A DNA stretch of 64,000 nt, taken from contig NZ_CAHLAR010000010.1 in NCBI RefSeq assembly GCF_903652925.1, forward strand, positions 186,001 through 250,000, in the 5' to 3' direction. A program made the position numbers and the translations under genes. The notes beneath the pieces are model-generated. The model searched no databases and had not been told where the DNA came from. It saw nothing but the letters and a program-made list of their open reading frames with translations. Source of the DNA: Achromobacter anxifer. GTDB taxonomy: Bacteria; Pseudomonadota; Gammaproteobacteria; Burkholderiales; Burkholderiaceae_B. Positions 25,156 to 33,696 of the stretch are shown in pieces; position 1 is the stretch's first letter, and the number at the start of each line of letters is the position of its first letter.

Positions 25156-26142
25156 ATGAATCGCCTGCTTAGCTCCATTCTTACGCTTCTGGTCCTGCCG
25201 CTGGCCGCCTGCGGCAATTCGCCCTCGGGCGAAGCGCCCAAGGACGCCGCGTATCCGTCCCATCCCATCACCATCGTGGTGACGTTTCCGCCCGGCGGCG
25301 GCACCGACCTGCTGGCGCGCCGCATCGGCGCCAGCCTGCAAGAGCAGTTCGGCATGGCGGTGGTGGTGGAAAACCGCCCCGGCGCCAGCGGCAACATCGG
25401 CGCGCGCGCCGTGGCCGAGGCGCCGGCCGACGGCTATACGCTGCTGATGGTCAACAGCTCCTTCGCCATCAATCCCGGCGTTTACCGCAACCTGGGCTTT
25501 GCGCCCAAGAAGGACTTCGCGGCGGTCATCAACGTGGCCTTCGTGCCTTCGGTATTCGTGGTGCCGGCGGCGTCGCCGCTGCGCAAGCTGGATGACGCGC
25601 TGGCGGCGGCCAAACCGGACAAGCCGCTGGCCTTCGCGTCCTGCGGCAACGGCACGCCGCAGCACCTGGCGGGCGAGATGCTGTCGCGCGCCACCGGCGC
25701 GCCGCTGCAGCACGTGCCCTACAAGGGTTGCGGGCCGGCCTTGACGGACGTGACGTCGGGCCAGGTGGGCATGGGCGTAGTGACGGCGTCCAGCGCCGCG
25801 CCGCTGATCGCGGCCGGTAAGCTGCGCGCCCTGGCGGTGACTTCGCCGGCGCGTTCACCGCTGATGCCGGCGGTGCCGACGGTGGCCGAGCAGGGAGTGC
25901 CCGGCTATGCGCTGGACCAATGGCACGGCCTGCTGGCGCCGGCGGCCACGCCGCCCGCGGTGGTGGCCAGGCTGAACGCGGCCGTGGCGAAGATCGTCCA
26001 GCGCCCGGAGGTGCAGGTCGCGCTGCGCGAGCAGGGTTTCACCCCCGCCAGCAGCACGCCGCGCGAATTCCAGGCCATGATCGCCGCGGACATCGACCGC
26101 TACACGGCGCTGACGGAAGCGATCGGCCTGCGCGCGGATTGA
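25156..26142 (+). CDS. Bug family solute-binding lipoprotein
   Basis: A 328-residue Bug/TctC-type receptor with a lipoprotein signal (LPLAAC, Cys19) rather than the usual cleaved Sec signal. YPSHPITIVVTFPPGGGTDLLA and VVENRPGASGN are the family ligand-loop signatures. The ATG at 25156 starts the signal peptide; an open frame upstream is not signal-like. It lies 80 bp after nadC in the same direction. Its ligand may be linked to pyridine salvage, but this is inference from position only, as Bug genes occur in very many contexts. Confidence 0.9.
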   Translation: MNRLLSSILTLLVLPLAACGNSPSGEAPKDAAYPSHPITIVVTFPPGGGTDLLARRIGASLQEQFGMAVVVENRPGASGNIGARAVAEAPADGYTLLMVNSSFAINPGVYRNLGFAPKKDFAAVINVAFVPSVFVVPAASPLRKLDDALAAAKPDKPLAFASCGNGTPQHLAGEMLSRATGAPLQHVPYKGCGPALTDVTSGQVGMGVVTASSAAPLIAAGKLRALAVTSPARSPLMPAVPTVAEQGVPGYALDQWHGLLAPAATPPAVVARLNAAVAKIVQRPEVQVALREQGFTPASSTPREFQAMIAADIDRYTALTEAIGLRAD

Positions 26143-26169
26143 GCGCGCGGCGCGGCCGGCCGCCGGGGT

Positions 26170-26850
26170 TCAGGCCGCGGCGGCCCGGGCGTGCTGCTCC
26201 AGCTGTTCCTTCAGGCCCGGCTGGAGCTTGAGCTGGCGCGCCAGCTCGTCCAGATAGGCGCGTTCCATATAGCTTTCCTCGTCCACCACCAGCAGGCTGG
26301 CCAGGTACATCTCGGCTGCCATTTCAGGCGTCTGCGCGGCTTGCGCGATCACGGACGGATCCAACGGCCGCGATAGCTCGGCCTCGAGCCAGCGGCGGTC
26401 CTGGGCGTCGGACGACAGCTTGGACAGTTCGGTTTCGAGCAGGGCGCGTTCTTCCGGGCCGATGTGGCCGTCGGCCTTGGCCGCGCCGATCATGGCGGTC
26501 AGCACCGCCGTGCTGTGCTGCTCGGCCTGGGGCGCGGGCAGGCGGTCCAGCGTTTGGGGCGGGGCGGCCGGCGCGCCGGACTGGCTGCGCTGCCAGTCGC
26601 CATAGGCGCGGTAGGCCAGGGCGCCCAGCGCCGCCATGCCGCCGTACATGGCGACCTTGCCGCCGATCTTGCGGGCTTTCTTGCTGCCCAGCAGCAGGCC
26701 CAGCGCGCCCGCGCCGAGCGCGCCGCCGCCCAGACCGGTCAGGAAGGACGAGCCCTTGCCGCCCGTGGCGTTCTGCACGCGGCTGGTGGTGTCCGAAAGC
26801 AGCCCTTGCCCGGACTGCAGCAGTTGGTCGAGGAGTTGTCTGGCGCTCAT
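26170..26850 (-). CDS. TerB/DUF533 family protein (YebE-like)
   Basis: A 226-residue protein. A Gly-rich hydrophobic segment (about residues 38-80, GLGGGALGAGALGLLLG then VAMYGGMAALGALAYRAY) precedes a C-terminal TerB-like helical domain (about 110-215, AMIGAAKADGHIGPEERALLE). This matches the YebE/DUF533 family of inner-membrane-associated proteins of unknown role. It is convergent with the Bug gene and 189 bp from the OsmC gene, with no other gene in its unit. Confidence 0.82.
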   Translation of the reverse strand: MSARQLLDQLLQSGQGLLSDTTSRVQNATGGKGSSFLTGLGGGALGAGALGLLLGSKKARKIGGKVAMYGGMAALGALAYRAYGDWQRSQSGAPAAPPQTLDRLPAPQAEQHSTAVLTAMIGAAKADGHIGPEERALLETELSKLSSDAQDRRWLEAELSRPLDPSVIAQAAQTPEMAAEMYLASLLVVDEESYMERAYLDELARQLKLQPGLKEQLEQHARAAAA

Positions 26851-27039
26851 GCGGCCCCCTAAAAGATGTGCTCAGGTATTGCGGATAGACATATCCGACC
26901 GGCGTTCGGGCCAGAAGTTCAGCTTTTGGTCAGCTTGACGGGTTGGCAAGGTCTTCTGGCTGCTTTCAGGTGCTACAACGTGGGCTGGGGCGGCCGCGCT
27001 GGCCGCCAGTCAGCACCCGTTATCCAGGAGATAGGATCC

Positions 27040-27438
27040 ATGAGCATCCGCGTGCGCCAGAATGCGCCCAACACGCTGCAATTCACCGCCACGGCCGAAG
27101 GCCACGAGCTGCCGCTGGACATGCCCCAGCCGCAGGGCCAGGGCCCCGATCCGCATGACTACTTCGATACCGCGCTGGGCGGCTGCAAGGCCATGACCTT
27201 GATGGTCTATGCGCAGCGCAAGGGCCTGCCGCTGGAGTCGGTGGGAGTGGAGGTGGTGCGCGATGCCAGCGAGGAGCGCAAGGGCGTCTACCGGCTGACC
27301 GCCAAGCTGAGCCTGCATGGCCAGCTGTCCGACGCGCAGATCGATGAGCTGCTGGCGGTGGCCGAGAAGTGCCCGGTGCACAAGCTGATGACGGCGGTGG
27401 ACGTGCAGGTGTCCACGGTGGTGGTGCAGGCGGCCTGA
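27040..27438 (+). CDS. OsmC family protein
   Basis: A 132-residue OsmC/YhfA-type protein. It has the first conserved Cys in DTALGGCKAMTLMVYAQRKG and the second in VAEKCPVHKLM, the redox Cys pair of peroxide-reducing OsmC proteins. The ATG at 27040 has a strong AGGAGATAGGA region upstream. It is probably cytoplasmic and may act on organic hydroperoxides or as a thiol protein. It is monocistronic and convergent with fabI. Confidence 0.87.
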   Translation: MSIRVRQNAPNTLQFTATAEGHELPLDMPQPQGQGPDPHDYFDTALGGCKAMTLMVYAQRKGLPLESVGVEVVRDASEERKGVYRLTAKLSLHGQLSDAQIDELLAVAEKCPVHKLMTAVDVQVSTVVVQAA

Positions 27439-27454
27439 ACTTGCCGCCTGCCGT

Positions 27455-27475
27455 GGCCGGGGCGCTGCCCCGGCC
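27455..27475. terminator. hairpin between osmC-like gene and fabI
   Basis: GGCCGGGGC and GCCCCGGCC make a 9-bp stem around GCT in the 47-bp convergent spacer. There is only a short T stretch nearby, so it is a probable but not ideal terminator for both genes. Confidence 0.5.
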
Positions 27476-27485
27476 TTGCGGGCTT

Positions 27486-28271
27486 TTAGTCTTCCATGCC
27501 CGGGACGACGGTGGAGAAACCGGCGTCCACGTGGGTGATCTCGCCCGTCACGCCGGCGGCCAGGTCCGACAGCATGAAGGCCGCGACGTTGCCCACGTCT
27601 TCGATGGTGACGTTGCGGCGCAGGGGCGCCTGGGCTTCCACGAACTTCAGGATGGCCGAGAAGTCCTTGATGCCGCTGGCCGCCAGCGTCTTGATGGGGC
27701 CGGCGGAAATGCCATTGGCGCGGATGCCGCGCGGGCCCAGCGCCGTGGCCAGGTAGCGCACGCTGGCTTCCAGCGAGGCCTTGGCCAGGCCCATGGTGTT
27801 GTAGTTGGGAACCACGCGCTCGGCGCCCAGGTAGGTCAACGTCAGCACGGAACCGTTGCGGCCTTCCATCAGCGGCAGCGCGGCCTTGGCCATGGCGGCG
27901 AAGCTGTAGGCCGAGATGTCGTGCGCGATGCGGAAGCCTTCGCGCGACAGGCCGTCCAGGAAGTTGCCGGCGATGGCTTCGCGCGGCGCGAAGCCGATGG
28001 AATGCACCAGGCCGTCCAGGCCGTCCCAGTGCTTGCCGAGTTCGGCGAAGGCGCCTTCGATCTGGCTGTCTTCGGCCACGTCGCAGGGCAGCACGATCTT
28101 GCTGCCGAATTCGGCGGCGAATTCGCCCACGCGGTCCTTGAAGCGGTCGCCCACGTAGGTGAACGCCAGTTCGGCGCCTTGCTGGTGACAGGCGCGCGCG
28201 ATGCCGTAGGCGATGGAGCGGTTGGAAAGCACCCCGGTGACCAGGATGCGCTTGCCGGCGAGAAAGCCCAT
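27486..28271 (-). CDS. fabI: enoyl-[acyl-carrier-protein] reductase (NADH)
   Basis: A 261-residue FabI, the last-step reductase of each fatty acid elongation cycle and the target of triclosan. Cofactor-binding [16 protein letters not shown] is at the N-terminus. Catalytic Y147, Y157 and K164 lie in [18 protein letters not shown]. The C-terminal [15 protein letters not shown] matches the family end. It follows a LysR gene by 36 bp in the same direction but is normally expressed from its own promoter. Confidence 0.97.
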   Translation of the reverse strand: MGFLAGKRILVTGVLSNRSIAYGIARACHQQGAELAFTYVGDRFKDRVGEFAAEFGSKIVLPCDVAEDSQIEGAFAELGKHWDGLDGLVHSIGFAPREAIAGNFLDGLSREGFRIAHDISAYSFAAMAKAALPLMEGRNGSVLTLTYLGAERVVPNYNTMGLAKASLEASVRYLATALGPRGIRANGISAGPIKTLAASGIKDFSAILKFVEAQAPLRRNVTIEDVGNVAAFMLSDLAAGVTGEITHVDAGFSTVVPGMED

Positions 28272-28307
28272 ATTTCTATCCTTTGATTTTTTCCCTCTGG
28301 AGACCGC

Positions 28308-29228
28308 CTATTTTAAGGAGTTTGCGCGTTTCCGCGATATGAAAATGCCCGGTGGAAACATCTGCAAAAAGCGGCTCAGCAAGGGATCGCGCTGGTCCTT
28401 GCGCCAGACCAGCTCCAGATCGACCTTCAGGTCGATGCCGTCGATCTGCTTGAAGACGATGCCGGCCGGACTGTGCTGCGTGTACGAAGCGGGCACGATG
28501 GCGCAGCCCAGTCCCGCCGACACCAGGCCGACGATGGTGGGCAGATCGGCCGCCGAGGCGGCCGGCCGGCCGGGCGCAATGCCGGCGGCTCGGAAGATGC
28601 GGACCAGCGCGTCATAGTGCGAGGGCGAGCCGGCGCGGGGGAACAGGATGAACTTCTGGCCCGCCAGGTCCTTGAGCGCGCGGATCCGGCCCACGCTGTG
28701 CGCTACGGCGGCGGGCATGGCCAAGACCATGGGGTCTTCGTAAATCTTCATGCCTTCGATCTCGATGTCGAGCGGCGAGCGCCACGCGACGACGCCGGCG
28801 TCCAGTTCGTGGCGCCGGATCGCGTCCAGCTGCCAGGCCGACAGGCCGGGCTCCACCAGCACGTCCGTGTCGGGCGATGCGCGCGACAGCGCCGCGATCG
28901 CCTGCCCCAGGCCGGGAAGCCAGCTGTAGCCGGGCATGACGCCGATCCGCAGCGAACCCGCCTTGCCGTTGGCTGCCAGCGCTACCTGCGCCCGCAGCGA
29001 TTCGCTGCCCGCCAGCATCAGCCGCGCCTGCGCCTGCAAGGCCTCTCCCGCCCGCGTCAGCGCCACGCCGCGTGGCAGGCGCACCAGCAACTGCGCGCCG
29101 AATTCCTCTTCCAGGGCCATCATCTGGCGCGACAGCGCGGGCTGGGCGATGTGCAGGGCCTTGGCCGCGCCCGCCACGCTGCCGGCCTCGCAGACGGCGA
29201 CGAAATAGCGCAACTGTCTCAGCTCCAT
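28308..29228 (-). CDS. LysR family transcriptional regulator
   Basis: A 306-residue LysR regulator with N-terminal helix-turn-helix (GSVAGAAKALHIAQPALSRQ) and a periplasmic-binding-like effector domain from about residue 90. It is divergent from the deacylase and dehydratase genes at 29335-31364, with a palindromic TGCC/GGCA site immediately before its start. It therefore probably controls that pair and itself. The effector is unknown. Confidence 0.9.
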   Translation of the reverse strand: MELRQLRYFVAVCEAGSVAGAAKALHIAQPALSRQMMALEEEFGAQLLVRLPRGVALTRAGEALQAQARLMLAGSESLRAQVALAANGKAGSLRIGVMPGYSWLPGLGQAIAALSRASPDTDVLVEPGLSAWQLDAIRRHELDAGVVAWRSPLDIEIEGMKIYEDPMVLAMPAAVAHSVGRIRALKDLAGQKFILFPRAGSPSHYDALVRIFRAAGIAPGRPAASAADLPTIVGLVSAGLGCAIVPASYTQHSPAGIVFKQIDGIDLKVDLELVWRKDQRDPLLSRFLQMFPPGIFISRKRANSLK

Positions 29229-29231
29229 GCC

Positions 29232-29246
29232 ATGCCCTCAAGGCAT
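29232..29246. promoter_or_regulatory. candidate LysR box, T-N11-A with inverted arms
   Basis: ATGCC and GGCAT are separated by CTCAA; the inner T (29233) and A (29245) satisfy T-N11-A. It lies 4-18 bp upstream of the LysR start and about 90 bp before the deacylase start. Confidence 0.55.
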
Positions 29247-29334
29247 AGATTGCGTGCATCAAAAGTATTTGTTCCAGGCAAGGCAAGTACCTATATTTCC
29301 AAGCAGATTTCAATAACGTATACCCAAAAGGTCT

Positions 29335-30408
29335 ATGACGAAAGCGACATTCCGCGAGCCGCCTTTCCTGCGTGACCGGCGGGTCGCGCATCTGCCTGCG
29401 CGCAACCCGCAATGCGCGACGGTGTTCACCGACATCGACCTCGACGCGCAAGGTCGCCAGGCAGGCTTTCTGCACATTCCGCAGTCGCCTCACGACGACG
29501 CCTGGGGCACCGTGCGCATCCCCATGGCGGTGCTGGCGAACGGCGACGGGCCCACCGTCATCCTGGAAGGCGGGAACCATGGGGACGAGTACGAAGGGCA
29601 GATCGTGCTGGGCGAGATCATCCGCAGCCTGCCGCTGGACCGCATCCGCGGGCGGCTGATCATCATGCCGTCGCTGAACGCGCCGGCCGCCGAGGCCGGC
29701 CGGCGCACGTCGCCGCTGGACGGCAAGAACCTGAACCGCACGTTTCCCGGCGACCATGCCGGCAGCATCACGGAACAGATTGCGGCCTACGTCAGCGATG
29801 AATTGTTCTCGCGCGGCGATGCCTTCCTGAGCCTGCATTCCGGCGGTTCGTCCCTGGACATCATGCCCAGCGCGCTGGTCCAGCCCTCTCAGGACGCGGA
29901 GCAGACCCAGCGCAACATCGACGCCGTGATGGCCTTCGGCGCGCCGTTCAACGTGCTGTTGAACACGCTGGGCGACACGCGCACCAGCGTCGCCACGGCC
30001 GTGGCGGCGGGGCTTACTTGCGTGAGCACCGAGATGGCGGGGCGCGGCACCGTGACGGACAGCGCGCTCGATCTGTGCCGCGAGGGCGCCCGGCGCGTGC
30101 TGGCGCATTGGGGCGTGCTGGACGCCGCGCATGCCCAGCCCCTCGCGGGCGAAGCCGCGCCTCTGTTCAGGGTGGCCGGCGCGAAGTCCTATGTCATCGC
30201 TTCGGAACGCGGCGTCTTCGAGGCGTACCATCGGCATGGCGAGTCCGTCGAGGCGGGCCAGCCGGCGGGCCGCATCCACCAGACCTTCGATCCGCGGCGC
30301 GAACCGGTGGAACTGGTCTACGCCGCGGGCGGCGTGGTGTACGCCAAGCGCCATCCCGGCATCGTCGTACCCGGCAATGTCTGCTGCGTGTTGGCCGAGC
30401 CGGCCTGA
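29335..30408 (+). CDS. succinylglutamate desuccinylase/aspartoacylase (M14) family deacylase, DoeB-like
   Basis: A 357-residue zinc-dependent deacylase of the AstE/ASPA type. EGGNHGDEYEGQI (near residue 79) gives the H and E zinc ligands, and FLSLHSGGSS (near 163) the second His. The C-terminal part (KSYVIASERGVFEAYHRHGE) is the usual beta domain. DoeB-type members deacylate N-acetyl-diaminobutyrate in ectoine breakdown. It starts a two-gene unit with a serine-dehydratase-like gene 23 bp downstream. The substrate is probably an N-acyl amino acid, but which one is not visible. Confidence 0.82.
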   Translation: MTKATFREPPFLRDRRVAHLPARNPQCATVFTDIDLDAQGRQAGFLHIPQSPHDDAWGTVRIPMAVLANGDGPTVILEGGNHGDEYEGQIVLGEIIRSLPLDRIRGRLIIMPSLNAPAAEAGRRTSPLDGKNLNRTFPGDHAGSITEQIAAYVSDELFSRGDAFLSLHSGGSSLDIMPSALVQPSQDAEQTQRNIDAVMAFGAPFNVLLNTLGDTRTSVATAVAAGLTCVSTEMAGRGTVTDSALDLCREGARRVLAHWGVLDAAHAQPLAGEAAPLFRVAGAKSYVIASERGVFEAYHRHGESVEAGQPAGRIHQTFDPRREPVELVYAAGGVVYAKRHPGIVVPGNVCCVLAEPA

Positions 30409-30431
30409 TTCTCCATTCAAGAAAACCCAAC

Positions 30432-31364
30432 ATGGCAATCCATATCGAAACCCCGGCGCTGGCCTCCCGCGCTTTTTCCCTGAGCAGCGGCAAGGACGTG
30501 CGCCTGAAGCTGGAGGCGCTGCAGCCCAGCGGCTCGTTCAAGGCGCGCGGCATCGGCCATGCCTGCCAGATCTACAAATCCCGCGGCGCCCGGCGCTTCG
30601 TTTCCTCGTCCGGCGGCAATGCCGGCTATGCGGTGGCCTACGCCGGCCGCATGCTGGCCACGCCGGTGACGGTGGTGGTGCCCGCCACGACCTCGGAACG
30701 CGCCAAGAACCTGATCCGCTCCGAAGGCGCCGACGTCATCGTGCACGGCGAATCCTGGATGGAGGCCAACGCCAAGGCCTTGGAACTCATGACGCCGGAG
30801 GACGCTTTCCTGCATCCCTTCGACGATCCGCTGCTGTGGGACGGGCATGCAACCATGATCGACGAGCTGGCCGGGCAGGGCGGACGCCCCGATCTGGTGA
30901 TTTGCTCGGTCGGTGGCGGCGGGCTGCTGTGCGGCGTGGTCGAAGGCTTGCGGCGCAATGGCTGGGGCGGCGTGCCGGTGATCGCGGCCGAAACGGCGGG
31001 GGCGGATTCATACGCCCAGGCCCTGCGCGAGGGCGCGCCGGTCCTGCTGCCGCAGATATCGTCCATCGCCACCTCGCTGGGCGCGCGGCAGGTCTGCGGC
31101 CGCGCGTTCGAGCTGGCGCAGGAACATCCTATTGAGAGCGTCGTGGTGTCGGACGCCGCCGCGCTAGCCGCCTGCGAGGACGTGCTGCTGGAGCACCGCA
31201 TCCTGGTCGAACCCGCCTGCGGCGCCTCGGTGGCGGCGCTGCGCAGCGACTCGGCCCTGTTGCGGGAGGCGCGCTCGGTGATGGTCATACTGTGCGGTGG
31301 CGTGGGCGTCACCGCGGGCCAGCTGGCGCAATGGAGCGCGCAGTTCGCGGCCGCTGCACGATAG
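30432..31364 (+). CDS. PLP-dependent serine/threonine dehydratase-like enzyme
   Basis: A 310-residue fold-type II PLP enzyme. The cofactor lysine is in PSGSFKARGIGH (near residue 38). SSGGNAGYAVAYAGR gives the Asn-binding loop and SVGGGGLLCG the phosphate-cup glycines. The size and sequence fit L-serine dehydratase/threonine deaminase-like enzymes of the mammalian SDS type. It sits just after the DoeB-like deacylase, so it probably deaminates the amino acid that enzyme releases. A strong terminator follows. Confidence 0.82.
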   Translation: MAIHIETPALASRAFSLSSGKDVRLKLEALQPSGSFKARGIGHACQIYKSRGARRFVSSSGGNAGYAVAYAGRMLATPVTVVVPATTSERAKNLIRSEGADVIVHGESWMEANAKALELMTPEDAFLHPFDDPLLWDGHATMIDELAGQGGRPDLVICSVGGGGLLCGVVEGLRRNGWGGVPVIAAETAGADSYAQALREGAPVLLPQISSIATSLGARQVCGRAFELAQEHPIESVVVSDAAALAACEDVLLEHRILVEPACGASVAALRSDSALLREARSVMVILCGGVGVTAGQLAQWSAQFAAAAR

Positions 31365-31381
31365 AAGAACCGTGCAGGCAT

Positions 31382-31414
31382 AAAAAAGGCGCGTCCCGCG
31401 GGACGCGCCTTTTT
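31382..31414. terminator. bidirectional intrinsic terminator
   Basis: A 10-bp stem AGGCGCGTCC/GGACGCGCCT is flanked by A on the left and T on the right, in the 64-bp convergent spacer between the dehydratase and mltD. Confidence 0.9.
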
Positions 31415-31428
31415 CTTTCCAGCCGCGA

Positions 31429-32847
31429 TCAGCCGCGGGCGTTGGTGCCCGGCACGCGCAGCTGCGAACCCACCTTCAGGCCGTTGCCCTTGATGTTGTT
31501 GAGCGAGCGCAGCGCGTCCACCGAGGTGCCGTACTGCTTGGCCAGCGAGAACAACGTATCGCCCTGGCGCACCTTGTGGGTGCGGACGTTGGGGCGGGCG
31601 CTGGCGACGCGGGCGGCCGGCGCCTGCGTGACGCGGCCGCGCGGCGCGGCGGCCTTGTTGTCCGACGGGGCCGAATCCAGCGCGCCCACCGGCGGCGCCA
31701 GCGAGGCCAGCTGCACGCCGCCCGAGCCGGGTTCGCCCGGCACCAGCAGCGATTGGCCCGAAGCGGACTTCTGGCGCGAGCCGATGTCGTTGGTCTGGCG
31801 CAGGGTGGCTTCGCTCACGCCGAAACGCTTGGCGATCGAGGCATAGGATTCGCCGCGGCGCGAGTGGTAGATCTTCCAGGCGCTCAGGTCGCCCTTGTAG
31901 TTGGTCAGGTTGGCGTTGAAGATTTCGACGCGGTCGGCCGGCAGCAGCAGGGTGGGGCCGTGATCGCCGCGGATGACGGGGCGGTTGAACGAGGGATTCA
32001 GCGCCTTGAATTCGTCCAGCGGCATTTCGGCCAGCTTGGCGGCGATTTCCAGGTCGATGTCGCTGTTCTTGCGGACCGTGACGAAGTAGGGCGTGTTGCC
32101 CACCGGCGGCAGGGCCACCGCGTAGCGCTGCGGGTCGGCGATGATGTTCTTGATGGCCTGCAGCTTGGGCACGTAGTTGCGGGTCTCGTCGGGCATGTTC
32201 AGCGACAGGTAGTCCGTCGCCTGGCCAGCCGCTTCGTTCTTGGCCATGGCGCGCTGCACCGAGCCTTCGCCCCAGTTGTACGAGGCCAGGGCCAGGTACC
32301 AGTCGCCCTGCATTTCAAACAGCTTTTCCAGGTAGTCCAGCGCCGCGTTGGTCGAGGCGATGGGGTCGCGGCGCTCGTCGCGCCACCAGTCCTGCTTCAG
32401 GTTGAAGTGCTGGCCCGTGGCCGGCACGAACTGCCACAGGCCGGAGGCCTGGGCGCGCGACAGCGCGGTCGGGTTGTAGGCGCTTTCGACGAAGGGTAGC
32501 AGGGCCAGCTCGGTCGGCAGGCCGCGACGGTTGATTTCGTCGACGATGAAGTACAGGTACTTGCCGGCGCGTTCCGCCATGCGCTGCACCGCCTCGGGGT
32601 GGGACGCGTAGTAGTCGGTCCACTGCTGCGAGAGGTCGGTGTTCAGGTTGGGGATGGCGAAACCGCGGCGGATGCGGTCCCAGGCGTCGGCGGGCGGGTT
32701 GGTCAGGTCCACCGTCCGGGACGTGTCGCGGGCGATGTATCGCCCTTGGGAATTGGTGGTGAGATTTTTGCTATCGGGAGCTTTGGTTCCTGCGCAACCG
32801 GCGAGGACTGCCAGCATGAGCGGCAGAAGGAGTCGGGATAGATTCAT
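31429..32847 (-). CDS. mltD: membrane-bound lytic murein transglycosylase D
   Basis: A 472-residue lipoprotein (lipobox VLAGC, Cys18). The SLT lysozyme-like domain spans about residues 95-230 with catalytic E121 in ALLPFVESAYNP. Two LysM domains lie near the C-terminus, at about 340-385 and 425-468 (HKVRQGDTLFSLAKQYGTSVDALRSL). It cleaves peptidoglycan glycan strands at the outer membrane. The ATG at 32847 is the lipoprotein start. It follows gloB by 7 bp, the common gloB-mltD pair. Confidence 0.95.
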   Translation of the reverse strand: MNLSRLLLPLMLAVLAGCAGTKAPDSKNLTTNSQGRYIARDTSRTVDLTNPPADAWDRIRRGFAIPNLNTDLSQQWTDYYASHPEAVQRMAERAGKYLYFIVDEINRRGLPTELALLPFVESAYNPTALSRAQASGLWQFVPATGQHFNLKQDWWRDERRDPIASTNAALDYLEKLFEMQGDWYLALASYNWGEGSVQRAMAKNEAAGQATDYLSLNMPDETRNYVPKLQAIKNIIADPQRYAVALPPVGNTPYFVTVRKNSDIDLEIAAKLAEMPLDEFKALNPSFNRPVIRGDHGPTLLLPADRVEIFNANLTNYKGDLSAWKIYHSRRGESYASIAKRFGVSEATLRQTNDIGSRQKSASGQSLLVPGEPGSGGVQLASLAPPVGALDSAPSDNKAAAPRGRVTQAPAARVASARPNVRTHKVRQGDTLFSLAKQYGTSVDALRSLNNIKGNGLKVGSQLRVPGTNARG

Positions 32848-32854
32848 CGGGCTG

Positions 32855-33676
32855 TCACTTGAAATCGTTCTTCCATTCACGAAGGGAGGCAAAAACCTCT
32901 ACCGGCGTAGCGTGGCTGTGGCCTGCCCAGCGCTCGGCGGCGCGGACGACCTCAACTTGTTGCGTGCGCAAAAACGGATTGGCCGCGCGTTCCTGCCCTA
33001 TGGTGGACGGAAGCGTGGGAAGACCTTCTGCTCGTAATTGCTGGGCCTGCTGGTGCCACTGTTGCAGGCTGCGGTTGGCCGGATCGACTGCCAAGGCCCA
33101 GCGCAAGTTCGCTAGAGTGTACTCGTGTGCGCAAAAAACCTGTGTATCCGGCGGTAAAACAGCAAATTTCCCTAAAGAATCATGCATTTGCGCCGGCGTT
33201 CCTTCGAAAAGACGGCCGCAGCCCCCCGCAAACAGGGTGTCGCCACAGAACAGAACGGGCTCTTGGCCGGCCGCGCGGCCGAAGTAGGCGATGTGGCCGG
33301 CGGTGTGTCCGGGCACGTCCAGCACGCCCAGGTCCAGGTCCAGTTCCGGTATGGCCACGCGGTCGCCTTCCGCCAGGGGCACGTCGCAGCGCGGCAGCCG
33401 TTCGCGCGCGGGGCCGTATACGGTAATGCCCTCGATGCGGGACAATTCCAGTACGCCGCCCACGTGGTCGCCATGATGGTGCGTGAGTAGAATGGCGCGC
33501 AGTCTCAGGCCTTGCCGGTCGAGCATCTGCAGAACCGGACCGGCGTCGCCGGGATCCACCACGGCGGCATCGCCGCCGCGGACGATGGCCCAGATGTAGT
33601 TGTCGTTGAAGGCGGGTATAGGCAAGACCGCGGCGTTGCGATCGCGGCCGCCTGTGGGGGCGGTCATGGCTTGCAT
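32855..33676 (-). CDS. gloB: hydroxyacylglutathione hydrolase (glyoxalase II)
   Basis: A protein of about 273 residues (270 if the ATG at 33667 is used). The metallo-beta-lactamase motif THHHGDHVGG (residues 65-74) binds the metal pair, and the VLDVPGHTAGHIAYFG and LFCGDTLFAGGCGRLFEG blocks are GloB signatures. It hydrolyses S-lactoylglutathione in methylglyoxal detoxification. It is transcribed with mltD and divergent, 20 bp away, from the methyltransferase gene. Confidence 0.95.
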   Translation of the reverse strand: MQAMTAPTGGRDRNAAVLPIPAFNDNYIWAIVRGGDAAVVDPGDAGPVLQMLDRQGLRLRAILLTHHHGDHVGGVLELSRIEGITVYGPARERLPRCDVPLAEGDRVAIPELDLDLGVLDVPGHTAGHIAYFGRAAGQEPVLFCGDTLFAGGCGRLFEGTPAQMHDSLGKFAVLPPDTQVFCAHEYTLANLRWALAVDPANRSLQQWHQQAQQLRAEGLPTLPSTIGQERAANPFLRTQQVEVVRAAERWAGHSHATPVEVFASLREWKNDFK

Positions 33677-33696
33677 GGGATTCGAAGGAATAGAAC

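Noticed and set aside
26143-26169. Terminator between the Bug and DUF533 genes
   Set aside because: The 27-bp spacer is GC-rich but has no convincing stem with a T run.
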